NCBI GenBank assembly: GCA_947642555.1
Contig: CANRSX010000004.1
Span: 124,001-188,000, forward strand
Direction of reading: 5' to 3'
Length of the DNA: 64,000 bases
From: an uncultured Roseburia sp.
Lineage (GTDB): Bacteria > Bacillota > Clostridia > Lachnospirales > Lachnospiraceae
Part shown: in pieces, positions 43,352 through 51,906 of the stretch
How positions within the stretch are numbered: position 1 is the first letter of the stretch
Layout: the number at the start of each line of letters is the position of its first letter
Made by a program: the position numbers and the translations under genes
The notes under the pieces: generated by a model
What the model saw: the letters and a program-made list of their open reading frames with translations, nothing else
Told to the model about the DNA's origin: nothing
Database searches by the model: none

Positions 43352-44709
43352 GGCTCACGCAGGCGCACCCTGCTGCCTGCCTCCACATACCGGTCCGCAT
43401 CTGTCACGACCTGCGCTTCGGAGGAAAGTGCGCCCTCCGCAAGCGCCGCGTACGTATCGCTTTTCTCACTGACCTGCACGTCCACACGCCGGATCTGATA
43501 CTGTGTTCCCAAAACCGTCTCTTCCTCCTCCACAACCAGGACGTAATAACTGCCGTTTTCCATATGAAGCGCCCCGGCCGGCACCACAGTGCGGTACAGT
43601 CCGGAGCTCTGCGTCAGCGTAAGGTCCGCGGTATCCCCGACCCCAAGCGGGGTTCCTGCCGGAAGATCCACTGTGACGTCAAAGGAGCCGTCCTCACAGG
43701 TCTGGATTGCGTCAATGGTTAAATCCTCAAATTTCTGCCCGTTTTTCGTCAGCGTCACCGGTGTTCCCACGGAGACATACGGGGTATCCCGTTTGTCGAT
43801 ATGCGCCTGATAGCGCATCCCGGAGCTGATATCCGCCAGCGTCACCGCAGCCGTTTCCGGCGTCAGCTGACCGACGGCCAGAAAAATCTCCGTCACCACG
43901 CCCTCCACGGGGGATGTCACGGCTCCCCCAAGGGAGAGAACCTCCTCAAGCGCCAGAAGCTCCCTCTCCTTCTGCGCGATCTGGATCTCCGCAATCCGGG
44001 ATGTATCCTCCGCTGCCAGAGGCTCTTTCGCATCGGCATCCGCCCGCGCTGCCGCAAGCTGCGCATCCCGGAGCCGCCGGAACGCGTCGTCGCAGACCGT
44101 CTGTTTCGCCCTCATTGCATCCTGTAAGGCCAGAAGCTGCGCATACGTCTCCCCGTTTCCGGCATCTCCCGCGTGCGCCGCCTGATAGCTGTAATATGCG
44201 TCCGAGGCGCTTTGCAATTCCGCGGCCGCCGTATCGCAGTACGCCTGTGCGTCGGCGAGCGCATTCTGCGCATCCTCCACGGCACGGCTCTTTGCGGTTC
44301 TGGCATCTCGTTCCCCCTGTTCCTGCGCCGCCTGTGTATTTTCCGCGGTCAGGCGCAGGATCAAAAGCTCCTCCTCTTTTTCCCGGATCAGCTCTTCCAG
44401 ATGCTCCGTGTCAAGCTCCGCCAGAAGCTCCCCCTCGCTCACCTTTTGTCCCGGCGTGACACAGACTGTTTTTACGAGGATTCCCCCCTCGGTCAGCACC
44501 GCCAGTTCCCGTTTTTTCTCTACGCGCCCATTTACATTTACCACGTGCTCAATCCTTCGCTCCCCGGGCCGTTCCGTCGTCACCCGGGCCGTGGTCAGGG
44601 ACGCGGTCACCCGGGATGTGACGGTAAAAATCACCATAATGACAAAAAACACGACCAGCGCCCGGAATGCATACACATGGAGCATCCCTTTTTTGGTATT
44701 ACCCGTCAT
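43348..44709 (-). CDS. MacA/HlyD-like periplasmic adaptor
   Basis: 453 residues. N-terminal membrane anchor (ALVVFFVIMVIFTVTSRVTA), lipoyl-half EGGILVKTVCVTPGQKVSEG, a long coiled hairpin of Ala/Gln/Glu/Arg-rich sequence (~105-240), second lipoyl-half VTSPVEGVVTEIFLAVGQLT, then beta-barrel domains. This is the membrane-fusion fold of ABC exporters. AAGGAGGGTCGGG precedes ATG 44709. Unusually it follows two sugar-type ABC permease genes and precedes a lone MacB-like domain; no exporter ATPase is encoded nearby. Confidence 0.85.
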   Translation of the reverse strand: MTGNTKKGMLHVYAFRALVVFFVIMVIFTVTSRVTASLTTARVTTERPGERRIEHVVNVNGRVEKKRELAVLTEGGILVKTVCVTPGQKVSEGELLAELDTEHLEELIREKEEELLILRLTAENTQAAQEQGERDARTAKSRAVEDAQNALADAQAYCDTAAAELQSASDAYYSYQAAHAGDAGNGETYAQLLALQDAMRAKQTVCDDAFRRLRDAQLAAARADADAKEPLAAEDTSRIAEIQIAQKERELLALEEVLSLGGAVTSPVEGVVTEIFLAVGQLTPETAAVTLADISSGMRYQAHIDKRDTPYVSVGTPVTLTKNGQKFEDLTIDAIQTCEDGSFDVTVDLPAGTPLGVGDTADLTLTQSSGLYRTVVPAGALHMENGSYYVLVVEEEETVLGTQYQIRRVDVQVSEKSDTYAALAEGALSSEAQVVTDADRYVEAGSRVRLREP

Positions 44710-44732
44710 CCCGACCCTCCTTTTCCTGATTT

Positions 44733-45584
44733 TTATTCTTTTATCGCTGACGCCACAATCCCCTGCTCCAGGTAATCCTGCCCGTATAAAAAGACAAACA
44801 GCGCCGGGATCAGTGCGACAAACGACGCGCACAGTGCAGAGCCCGCATGTGAAAGATCCACCTCCGGAAGATACAGCGACAGCGGCCAGAGACGCTTTGT
44901 CTTTAAAAAGATAAGCGGCTGCTCCACCATGCTCTGACATTCCAGAAACTGAAGCACCAGTGCCGAGATGATTCCAGACGATCCCACCGGGATGCCGATG
45001 CGGAAAAACACAGCCAGCTCCCCGGCCCCGTCCACCCGCGCCGCCTCGATCAGCGCCGGCGGGATCTCACTGAAGAACCGGTACATCAGAAACGGCGGAA
45101 ACGTCAGAAACATCCCCGGAAGGATCACCGCCGACAGCGTATCCGTAAGCCCAAGCAGATCAAGCACGATATATTCCGAGAGCATGGTCACCTGAAACGG
45201 CATCAGCATCAGCACGATATAGCTGAAATATACCGCTCTCTTTCCCGGGAATTCATACTGTGCGAGCCCCCAGGCCGCCGGCATCCCAAAAAGCAGCTGC
45301 CCTGTCAGAATCCCCGCGGTGATCTTCATCGAATTCCAAAACATCTGAAAAAATTCCGGCGAGTCAAAAAACAGTTCTATCACATTTACAAGCGTCGGAT
45401 ACATTGGAAACAGGCGCCATACGGCAAAGCCTTCCCCATCCCCCAGTACCGGCCCGATATATTCCCTGATCTCGGACGTGTCCATCACACTCCCGGTGAG
45501 AAGGAACAGAAGCGGCGCAACCGCCAGCACCGCCGGAATCAGAAGGAGCACGATACAGATCGCATTCGTTATTTTCTTTTTCAC
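44733..45584 (-). CDS. Carbohydrate-type ABC permease, MalG family
   Basis: 283 residues, six membrane helices. The EAA loop PPALIEAARVDGAGELAVFF followed by RIGIPVGSSGI marks a binding-protein-dependent (CUT1) importer permease. GTG start at 45584 with GGGAGGCCGGCG upstream; the gene begins 12 bases after the MalF-type permease. No ATPase lies in the operon, so a shared MsmK-like ATPase elsewhere is presumed, as is common in Firmicutes. Confidence 0.92.
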   Translation of the reverse strand: MKKKITNAICIVLLLIPAVLAVAPLLFLLTGSVMDTSEIREYIGPVLGDGEGFAVWRLFPMYPTLVNVIELFFDSPEFFQMFWNSMKITAGILTGQLLFGMPAAWGLAQYEFPGKRAVYFSYIVLMLMPFQVTMLSEYIVLDLLGLTDTLSAVILPGMFLTFPPFLMYRFFSEIPPALIEAARVDGAGELAVFFRIGIPVGSSGIISALVLQFLECQSMVEQPLIFLKTKRLWPLSLYLPEVDLSHAGSALCASFVALIPALFVFLYGQDYLEQGIVASAIKE

Positions 45585-45596
45585 CGCCGGCCTCCC

Positions 45597-46436
45597 TCAT
45601 TTATCCCAGCTTCTTTTCAGCGCCGCCACCAGGGCCAGGATCACGGCTGAAAGCATGACCGCCCCGGCCGCCATCTTATCCATCGCCAGATCGCGAAACC
45701 AGTTGTTAAACAGATGCTGCAGCAGATAGATACTCTCCTCCGGGTAATTTCCCGCCACCAGCCATGCTTCCCGGAACACCTTAAAGCTGTTTAACAGCGA
45801 TATTACTATAATTGTAAACGATATTGGACGGATATACGGCAGAGTGATAAAGATAAACCGGGCGAGCGACCCGGCTCCATCCATTTTCGCGGCCTCATAG
45901 AGCGTCTCCGGCACGGAGGCAAGCCCGGCCAGCCACAGCACGACGTCATAGCCTAAGTTTTTCCAGATATAGCTGAACACCAGCACCCCGAAGGCAGCCC
46001 CTGTATTCATCCAGTCGCTTCCCCACGGCAGCCCGACGCGCTCCAGCAGGCCGTTTAACAGCCCGTGGCCGTCAAATACCAGCTTCCAGATCAGCACCAC
46101 GCTGGCCGCCGGAACCGCCAGGGGCACCATGCAGGCGCTCTTGATCAGCGGCGCCAGCCGCCCCGCACGCTGCAGCAGAAGCGCCACGGCAAAGGAGAGA
46201 AGCAGCAGAAGCGGCAGGCAGACCGCCAGAAACTTTGCCGTATTTCCGGCGGCCAGCCGGAACGCCGCGTTTTCGAACACCGTCCGGTAATTCGCGAGCC
46301 CGCAGAACTGTTTCCCAACCGCATTATAAAAGGAGCGCCGCACCACATCCAGAAAGGGGATCAGGTAAAAGAGGAGCACTCCCGCAAAGCCGGGAAGCAC
46401 AAAGCACCAGCCTGCCATCCGCTTTTTTCTTCGCAT
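45597..46436 (-). CDS. Carbohydrate-type ABC permease, MalF family
   Basis: 279 residues, six membrane helices. EAA loop SVPETLYEAAKMDGAGSLAR with FIFITLPYIRPI after it. Pairs with the downstream MalG-type permease to form an importer channel. ATG 46436 follows GGGGAAACGGT and lies 15 bases after the binding protein gene. N-terminal RRKKRMAGWCFVLPGFAGVL is typical of the family. Confidence 0.92.
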   Translation of the reverse strand: MRRKKRMAGWCFVLPGFAGVLLFYLIPFLDVVRRSFYNAVGKQFCGLANYRTVFENAAFRLAAGNTAKFLAVCLPLLLLLSFAVALLLQRAGRLAPLIKSACMVPLAVPAASVVLIWKLVFDGHGLLNGLLERVGLPWGSDWMNTGAAFGVLVFSYIWKNLGYDVVLWLAGLASVPETLYEAAKMDGAGSLARFIFITLPYIRPISFTIIVISLLNSFKVFREAWLVAGNYPEESIYLLQHLFNNWFRDLAMDKMAAGAVMLSAVILALVAALKRSWDK

Positions 46437-46451
46437 ACCGTTTCCCCGCCT

Positions 46452-48785
46452 TTATTCTGCCAGATACAGGCTGATCTTCTGGCGCAGCGCCGCCATCGCC
46501 TCCTCTGAGGAGCTGTCACCCTTTACATACCGGAGCCCCTGTTCGATCACCAGGTTCTGGATCACCGCGTCCGTATTTGCCGGCGTCTTCGCCTGCTCTG
46601 CCATCGCTTCCACCCGGGCGATATTTTCCTCTGTCATCGTGTTCATCATATAGCCTGCACTGGTACCGTCCGGTGTCGAAAATCCGATGGAAATCATACT
46701 GTCCGGCCCGTACGTCTCCGCCGCGTGCGCCTTCATTGCCTCCCAGGCCGCCAGATTTACCGGGAATCCATGTCCGTCCAGCCCGCTGCACTCCGTTCCG
46801 AATAAAGTTTTATAAAATGCCTCCGCATCTTCTTTTACCTTCGTGCTGCTGCTGACCCCGGTCATCAGATACGGCACAAAGACGGATCCATCCCCATACA
46901 GACCGCATGTCGAGCCGCTCTCTTCACACGTGGCGAACTGTCCGACAAAATCGATCATATCTACCGCCGTCCCGTAAGTAATCTCCTCGGTGCCGATCAG
47001 CAGTCCGTCGGTTCTCGCGGTTCCCACCGGCATACCGCTGTACTGATGTATCCCGGCGGCATCATCCGGGTAGCCGTCCAGGTCATAGAGGCGTTTTGCC
47101 TGGATCAGGAAGTTTTCGAGCGCCTCCTCCTTTAAGGCGCCGTCCGCCTCAAACCAGTTTGCGCTGTCCATCTGCATCAGATCCCACAGAAGCTGCTCTG
47201 GGTTATTCTCCTTTAAGATCGCCTGATCCGGTTTTTCCTCCCTCAGCTTCTGCCCGTAGTCGGCAAATCCTTCCAGTGTGGCCGCCGCGTTTACCGCATC
47301 CTCCGGTCCGTTCACCAGCACAAGGAAAAAGCTGGCCGGGAAAGCGTAACAGCCGCCGTCCTTCTGATATGCTTCCCGAATATTGGACCGCAGCCCGTCG
47401 CTCTGATCGATCTGATCCAGCAGTCCGGTCAGATCCGCAAGGATTCCCTTCTCTACATAGCTCTCCACCGGAAGGCCGTCGAGAATCAGGACGTCCGGCA
47501 CATTTCCCGCCAGAATCTCCGTGTTCAGCGTCGAGATCGCATCCTCCGCCGAGACGCCGTCCTTTCCGGTCATCCCGACAGTAAGCCGCACGTAGACATC
47601 CTGATGCTCCTTCTGATAAAGGGAAACCGCCTGCCGCAATGCCTGTGACTCCTCCAGCGCATAGATATTCAATTCCTTTTCCGGTACTGCCGGGATATCT
47701 TTATCATAGCGGTAGCGGCAGATCTGAAATTCCTCCATCGCATTGACAAACTGCACCAGAATATTTTCCTCGTCCAGCATCACGATCGAATAATAGCTTC
47801 CGGTCACTCCGAGGGAGGAGAGCTCGCTGTTCACCAGCTGCTCGCTGATACTGCCGCCCTCTTTATAATAGAAGATACCGTTGTGATTCGCGTAGACGAT
47901 ACTGCCCTCCTCCATACCGGAGGTCACCACCATCGGCAGACTGTCACTGGCCTTCTGCACGATCGAGTAATCCGTCCTCACGATATCGTCGAGCGCCGCC
48001 GCGTCCGGCAGGCTGCTGCCGTCCGCTGTGGAAAACCGCGGCATCCCGTCATCTGTCATTAAAAGCAGGGTCTGTCCGGCGATTCCGAAGTAGGAGGGGC
48101 GGCTCCCCGACCAGTCGATGGCCTTTGTGCAGATCCCCGTCCCTGTATCCACCTTTAAAATATCATAATTTAAATCCATCAGAAACAGATTTCCCGACGC
48201 GTCATAGGCGAGCTGCTCCGCTAAATTTCCGCTCGCCAGCTCACTGTCTGTGGAAGGCAGTATGAGGGGCGTCGACGTTTTGGTACCGTCCGGCGCGATG
48301 AGCACCAGCATATTCTTCTCCATCTCGTCGATGTCCATAAAGTAGCCTGCCACCGCCACGGTACCGTCCGGCGCGACCGCGGCGCCCTGCACCCAGGAAT
48401 TTCCAAAGCCGTCAACCTCGCAGCGCGTCGTCCAGGTTTCCCCCATATCCGTCGACTGAAAAACAAGTGCCGTTCTCCCGGTGGATGCGGCCACAATCAC
48501 GCTTCCGTCGTCAAGCTTTCCCATGCCATAGATCTTTTCCGTCACCTCCGGCAGGACGAGATCGGACTCAATGTAGCGACCCTTTGCGCCGCCCCCGCCG
48601 CCGTCTCCCGTACCCGCATCCGCCACCTGCTGCGGACCGCCGCCTTCTGTCGACGATACATCCTGTTTCCCGTTTCCTTTGCCGCATCCGGTAAGCAGCG
48701 CTGCAGGCAGCATCGTGATCAGTAATGCGACAGGCAGCAACGCTGCTGATAACGCTGCAATTCCTCTTTTCTTTTTTCCTCTCAT
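46452..48785 (-). CDS. Extracellular solute-binding lipoprotein with N-terminal beta-propeller-like region
   Basis: 777 residues, nearly twice a normal family 1 binding protein. Lipobox ALLTGCG, Gly-rich spacer, then ~330 residues with an Asp-box (QSTDMGETW) and blade-like repeats (KLDDGSVIVAAS, APDGTVAVAGYFMDIDEM, DASGNLFLMDLNYDILKVD) suggesting a sialidase- or YVTN-type propeller. From ~370 a sugar-binding-protein fold: ELNIYALEESQALRQAVSLY, VPDVLILDGLPVESYVEKGI. Lipid-anchored outside. First gene of the operon; AGAGGTAAAAG precedes the ATG. Propeller assignment rests on repeat appearance only. Confidence 0.82.
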   Translation of the reverse strand: MRGKKKRGIAALSAALLPVALLITMLPAALLTGCGKGNGKQDVSSTEGGGPQQVADAGTGDGGGGGAKGRYIESDLVLPEVTEKIYGMGKLDDGSVIVAASTGRTALVFQSTDMGETWTTRCEVDGFGNSWVQGAAVAPDGTVAVAGYFMDIDEMEKNMLVLIAPDGTKTSTPLILPSTDSELASGNLAEQLAYDASGNLFLMDLNYDILKVDTGTGICTKAIDWSGSRPSYFGIAGQTLLLMTDDGMPRFSTADGSSLPDAAALDDIVRTDYSIVQKASDSLPMVVTSGMEEGSIVYANHNGIFYYKEGGSISEQLVNSELSSLGVTGSYYSIVMLDEENILVQFVNAMEEFQICRYRYDKDIPAVPEKELNIYALEESQALRQAVSLYQKEHQDVYVRLTVGMTGKDGVSAEDAISTLNTEILAGNVPDVLILDGLPVESYVEKGILADLTGLLDQIDQSDGLRSNIREAYQKDGGCYAFPASFFLVLVNGPEDAVNAAATLEGFADYGQKLREEKPDQAILKENNPEQLLWDLMQMDSANWFEADGALKEEALENFLIQAKRLYDLDGYPDDAAGIHQYSGMPVGTARTDGLLIGTEEITYGTAVDMIDFVGQFATCEESGSTCGLYGDGSVFVPYLMTGVSSSTKVKEDAEAFYKTLFGTECSGLDGHGFPVNLAAWEAMKAHAAETYGPDSMISIGFSTPDGTSAGYMMNTMTEENIARVEAMAEQAKTPANTDAVIQNLVIEQGLRYVKGDSSSEEAMAALRQKISLYLAE

Positions 48786-48841
48786 CTTTTACCTCTTTTC
48801 TGCAATTGAAATTCTTACAATCCGAGCATAGCAGATCCGTC

Positions 48842-48869
48842 TTTAATTTTTCTTTAAATCCGCCTTTAA
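48842..48869. promoter_or_regulatory. Candidate response-regulator binding repeats
   Basis: Three TTTAA boxes at 48842, 48853 and 48865, spaced 11 and 12 bases (about one helical turn), lie in the divergent spacer between the importer operon and the second two-component system. OmpR-family regulators bind such direct repeats. A TATGCT on the minus strand could be the -10 of the operon. Confidence 0.5.
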
Positions 48870-48947
48870 TTTTCACCGGATCTTAAAGATTATTTTAAGG
48901 TAAGTGTGATAAAATAATCTGGAAGATATGAACCAGAAAGGATTCCC

Positions 48948-49622
48948 ATGAAGCTATTACTGATCGAAGATGACAAAAATCTCTGTGACGCCTTACAGTT
49001 CCAGCTGGAAAAGGAACTGCATGAGGTCGATATCTGCCATGACGGCAGGGACGGGCTGGATCTGTTTTTACAGGACGCCTATGACCTGGTGCTCTTAGAC
49101 CGGATGCTGCCCACCATGAACGGGCTGCTGGTCTTAAAAAAGGCCCGGGCCGCCGGGATCTTAACCCCGGTCATCATGATCACCGCCTTGGGCGAGCTCT
49201 ATGACCGGATCGAGGGGCTTGACGGCGGCGCGGATGACTATATCGTAAAGCCCTTCGCCTTCGAGGAGCTTCTGGCCCGCATCCGTTCCCTGGGCAGGCG
49301 CACCGGCAGATGGGAGGAAAATGAGATGCTCCACTGCGGAGATATCTCCTATGATCCCGTGCTGCGGCAGTTAAACGGCCCGGCGGGATCCATCCTGCTC
49401 TCCGGCCGGGAGGGCCGTCTGTTAGAAGTATTCCTGCGCGACGCCGGCACCACCCTGCGCAGGCTGGTCATCCTCTCGCGTGTCTGGGGCGCTGACGCGG
49501 AGGTGGAGGAAGGGAACCTGGACACCTATGTCCATTTCCTGCGCAAACGGTTAAAACATGTGGGCAGCTCCCTCGTGCTCTCCACGGTGCGCGGCGTGGG
49601 ATATGTGCTGGAAACCCCTTAA
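48948..49622 (+). CDS. OmpR-family response regulator
   Basis: 224 residues. Receiver: LIEDD pocket, Asp51 in LVLLDRMLPTMNG, Thr in PVIMITAL, Lys in DYIVKPF. Winged helix: LSGREGRLLEVFLRDAGTT, WGADAEVEEGNLDTYVHFLR and VRGVGYVLE. AAAGGATTCCC precedes the ATG. It is divergent from the solute-binding operon and probably controls it through the TTTAA boxes. The kinase gene follows after 53 bases. Confidence 0.93.
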   Translation: MKLLLIEDDKNLCDALQFQLEKELHEVDICHDGRDGLDLFLQDAYDLVLLDRMLPTMNGLLVLKKARAAGILTPVIMITALGELYDRIEGLDGGADDYIVKPFAFEELLARIRSLGRRTGRWEENEMLHCGDISYDPVLRQLNGPAGSILLSGREGRLLEVFLRDAGTTLRRLVILSRVWGADAEVEEGNLDTYVHFLRKRLKHVGSSLVLSTVRGVGYVLETP

Positions 49623-49675
49623 GGCTTTTATCCCGCTGTGCGCCGGCGGGCGCATCTGATATAGAAGGAGAATCT

Positions 49676-51049
49676 ATGTTTCGAAAGCTGCACCGGCAGA
49701 TGACCGCATTTTCTGCCACGATCACAAGCCTGATCCTGGTCACCCTCTCCCTCGTGTGCCTGATGATCTCGGAGAACGGTCTGAAAAAGAATACGGAAGC
49801 CTCGTTCCAAAAGGAAGTGAGTTCCATCATCACACATCTTCAGAGTCAGAGCTATATCTCGCTTTCCTGGCTCAACCAGCTGCAGGACGGCAATCATTTT
49901 ATCCTGTATTTTTATGATAACGGGAACCCGCTGTTCTCCCAGCGCTTCCACGCCGCTTCGAATTCGGAGGAGCTCGCGGCGCTCGCACGGGACTATGCAC
50001 TGCAGCATCACGGAATTGATATCTTATCGACAAGATCCGGCGTACTCCCGGAGCACACGGAATTCGCATTGTCGGACGACGCCTTTGGCAGCTACTACGT
50101 CTCTGCCGGGATCATTCACAAGACGAACGGCAATCTCGGTTTTCTCATCCTGTATTCCTTAGAGGGGCAGGAGACGCAGCTTCGCTCCCAGCGGATCTGG
50201 TTTGCCGCAGTCGACATCGCGGCAGTTCTGTGCCTCACCCTGTTTTCCTGGTTTTTTACCGGGCGGATGCTGCTTCCGATCGAGCAGAGCCGCAAAAAGC
50301 AGGTACATTTTGTCGCGGCGGCATCCCATGAGCTGCGCGCGCCGCTGGCAGTGATCCTCTCCGGCGCCGATGCGCTGGAAAAAGCGGATACCGACACGCA
50401 GCGCAGCCATTTTCTGCGGATGATCCGGGCGGAAGGCACGCGGATGCAGCATCTGATCGCGGACATGCTCTTCCTCGCACGCTCGGACGCCGGCAGCTTT
50501 CCCGTCGCGGCAGAACGCTGCCAGCCCGACCTTCTGCTGTTAGACGCCTATGAAAAATTTGACCTGCCCGTACGCCAGCACGGTCTCACCCTTCGTCTTG
50601 ATCTGCCGGAAGGGCAGCTTCCCGCCTGCATCTGTGACCCGGAGCGGGTTGCACAGGTGCTCTCCGTGCTGCTCGACAATGCGCTCTCCTACACGCCGGC
50701 GGGCGGTACCATCACCCTCTCCCTTACCGGCGCATGCCGAGATGCCGGCGCATGCCGGGATGCCAGCACATACCGGGGCGCCGGCACATACCGGGATGCA
50801 GCCGACCGTCGGTATTCCGGTATACGCTTCGGCGTCGCGGATACGGGCCCCGGCATTCCAAACCGCGAAAAAGAATTGATTTTTGATCGCTTTTACCGCT
50901 CGCAGATGAGCAGAGAGGATAAAAATCACTTCGGACTGGGCCTCAGTATCGCAAGGGAGGTGACGCTGGCCATGCACGGGAAACTCTGGATCGAGGATGC
51001 GCCAGAGGGCGGGGCGGTATTTTACTTCTGCCTGCCGGCGGCGTGGTAG
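49676..51049 (+). CDS. Sensor histidine kinase with repeat-expanded catalytic domain
   Basis: 457 residues. Two membrane helices (~15-33 and ~184-205) flank a ~150-residue outer sensor domain. H-box His218 in AASHELRAPLAVIL; N-box VLLDNALSYTPAGG; G-boxes GVADTGPGIPN and FGLGLSIAREV. Between N-box and G1 an insert of four six-residue repeats (352-375: GACRDA, GACRDA, STYRGA, GTYRDA), encoded by four 18-bp DNA repeats, enlarges the ATP lid region. AGAAGGAGAATCT precedes the ATG. 3' end overlaps the convergent ttcA-like gene by 28 bases. Confidence 0.9.
   Translation: MFRKLHRQMTAFSATITSLILVTLSLVCLMISENGLKKNTEASFQKEVSSIITHLQSQSYISLSWLNQLQDGNHFILYFYDNGNPLFSQRFHAASNSEELAALARDYALQHHGIDILSTRSGVLPEHTEFALSDDAFGSYYVSAGIIHKTNGNLGFLILYSLEGQETQLRSQRIWFAAVDIAAVLCLTLFSWFFTGRMLLPIEQSRKKQVHFVAAASHELRAPLAVILSGADALEKADTDTQRSHFLRMIRAEGTRMQHLIADMLFLARSDAGSFPVAAERCQPDLLLLDAYEKFDLPVRQHGLTLRLDLPEGQLPACICDPERVAQVLSVLLDNALSYTPAGGTITLSLTGACRDAGACRDASTYRGAGTYRDAADRRYSGIRFGVADTGPGIPNREKELIFDRFYRSQMSREDKNHFGLGLSIAREVTLAMHGKLWIEDAPEGGAVFYFCLPAAW
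50729..50800 (+). repeat. Four 18-bp tandem repeats inside the histidine kinase gene
   Basis: Units 50729-50746, 50747-50764, 50765-50782 and 50783-50800, each six codons, with the first two differing by one base. Length changes would stay in frame, so copy number could vary without destroying the kinase. Confidence 0.9.
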
Positions 51050-51882
51050 GTGTCCAGGAAATGGTGTCGTCCGTCCCGGTCCTTGTATCCGATCACAGTC
51101 TCCAGATTCACGTTTTCCACACTGCGGAAAATATTTTTCTCGACATACGGGTTCGTCTCCCGAAGCGTGCGGATCAGCGCCTTTACCTCAGCGCGCTTCG
51201 AGCTCTGAGCCTCGCTCCCGTAGGACGCGTTTTTCTCCGTGAATTTACAGGCGCACTGGAGAAAGCGCAGATCATTGTACTTCATCCAGTGGATGATCGC
51301 CTCCTCGCGCACGAGATAAAGCGGGCGGATCAGCTCCATCCCCGGAAAATTTGTGCTGTGCAGCTTGGGCATCATGGTCTGGACCTGCGCCCCGTAGAGC
51401 ATTCCCATCAGAATCGTCTCGATCACATCGTCAAAATGATGACCGAGCGCGATTTTGTTGCAGCCCATCTCCCTCGCCTTCGCATAGAGATGCCCCCGGC
51501 GCATCCTCGCGCACAGATAGCACGGGGAATCTCCCTCCCCGGCCACAATCTCAAAAATATCGGATGTAAAGATATGGATCGGCACGTTTAACAGCTTCGC
51601 GTTATTTACAATCATCTGAGCATTCCGGTCATTGTATCCCGGGTTCATCACAAGGTACGTTGTCTCAAAGTTCTTTTTTCCGTGCCGCTCCAGCTCCTGG
51701 AACAGCTTTGCCATCAGCATGGAATCCTTTCCGCCGGAAATACACACCGCGATCCGGTCGCCGTCCTCAATCAGCTCATATTCGTTGATGGCCTTCGTAA
51801 AACGTCTCCAGATATCCTTTCGGAACTTTTTTACAATGCTGCGCTCAATCTCGCGGCATCTTTCTTCTGTCTGTCCGGTCAC
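51022..51882 (-). CDS. TtcA-family tRNA thiolation ATPase
   Basis: 286 residues. PP-loop CISGGKDSMLMAKL; the cysteine pair CYLC downstream and the later CACKFTEKN cysteines match the iron-sulfur site of TtcA-like tRNA 2-thiocytidine synthases; KIALGHHFDDVIETILMGML is the family core. Start appears to be GTG 51882 with GGGAGAAGTAGCAG. Some clostridial members may act on other substrates. It is followed upstream by tcdA, another tRNA modification gene, 24 bases away. Confidence 0.85.
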   Translation of the reverse strand: MTGQTEERCREIERSIVKKFRKDIWRRFTKAINEYELIEDGDRIAVCISGGKDSMLMAKLFQELERHGKKNFETTYLVMNPGYNDRNAQMIVNNAKLLNVPIHIFTSDIFEIVAGEGDSPCYLCARMRRGHLYAKAREMGCNKIALGHHFDDVIETILMGMLYGAQVQTMMPKLHSTNFPGMELIRPLYLVREEAIIHWMKYNDLRFLQCACKFTEKNASYGSEAQSSKRAEVKALIRTLRETNPYVEKNIFRSVENVNLETVIGYKDRDGRHHFLDTYHAAGRQK

Positions 51883-51906
51883 CTGCTACTTCTCCCTTCC
51901 TGTTTT

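Noticed and set aside
44804-46436. An ATPase gene for the sugar-type importer
   Set aside because: Searched both strands around the permeases for Walker A and signature motifs; none present, so a shared ATPase elsewhere is assumed.
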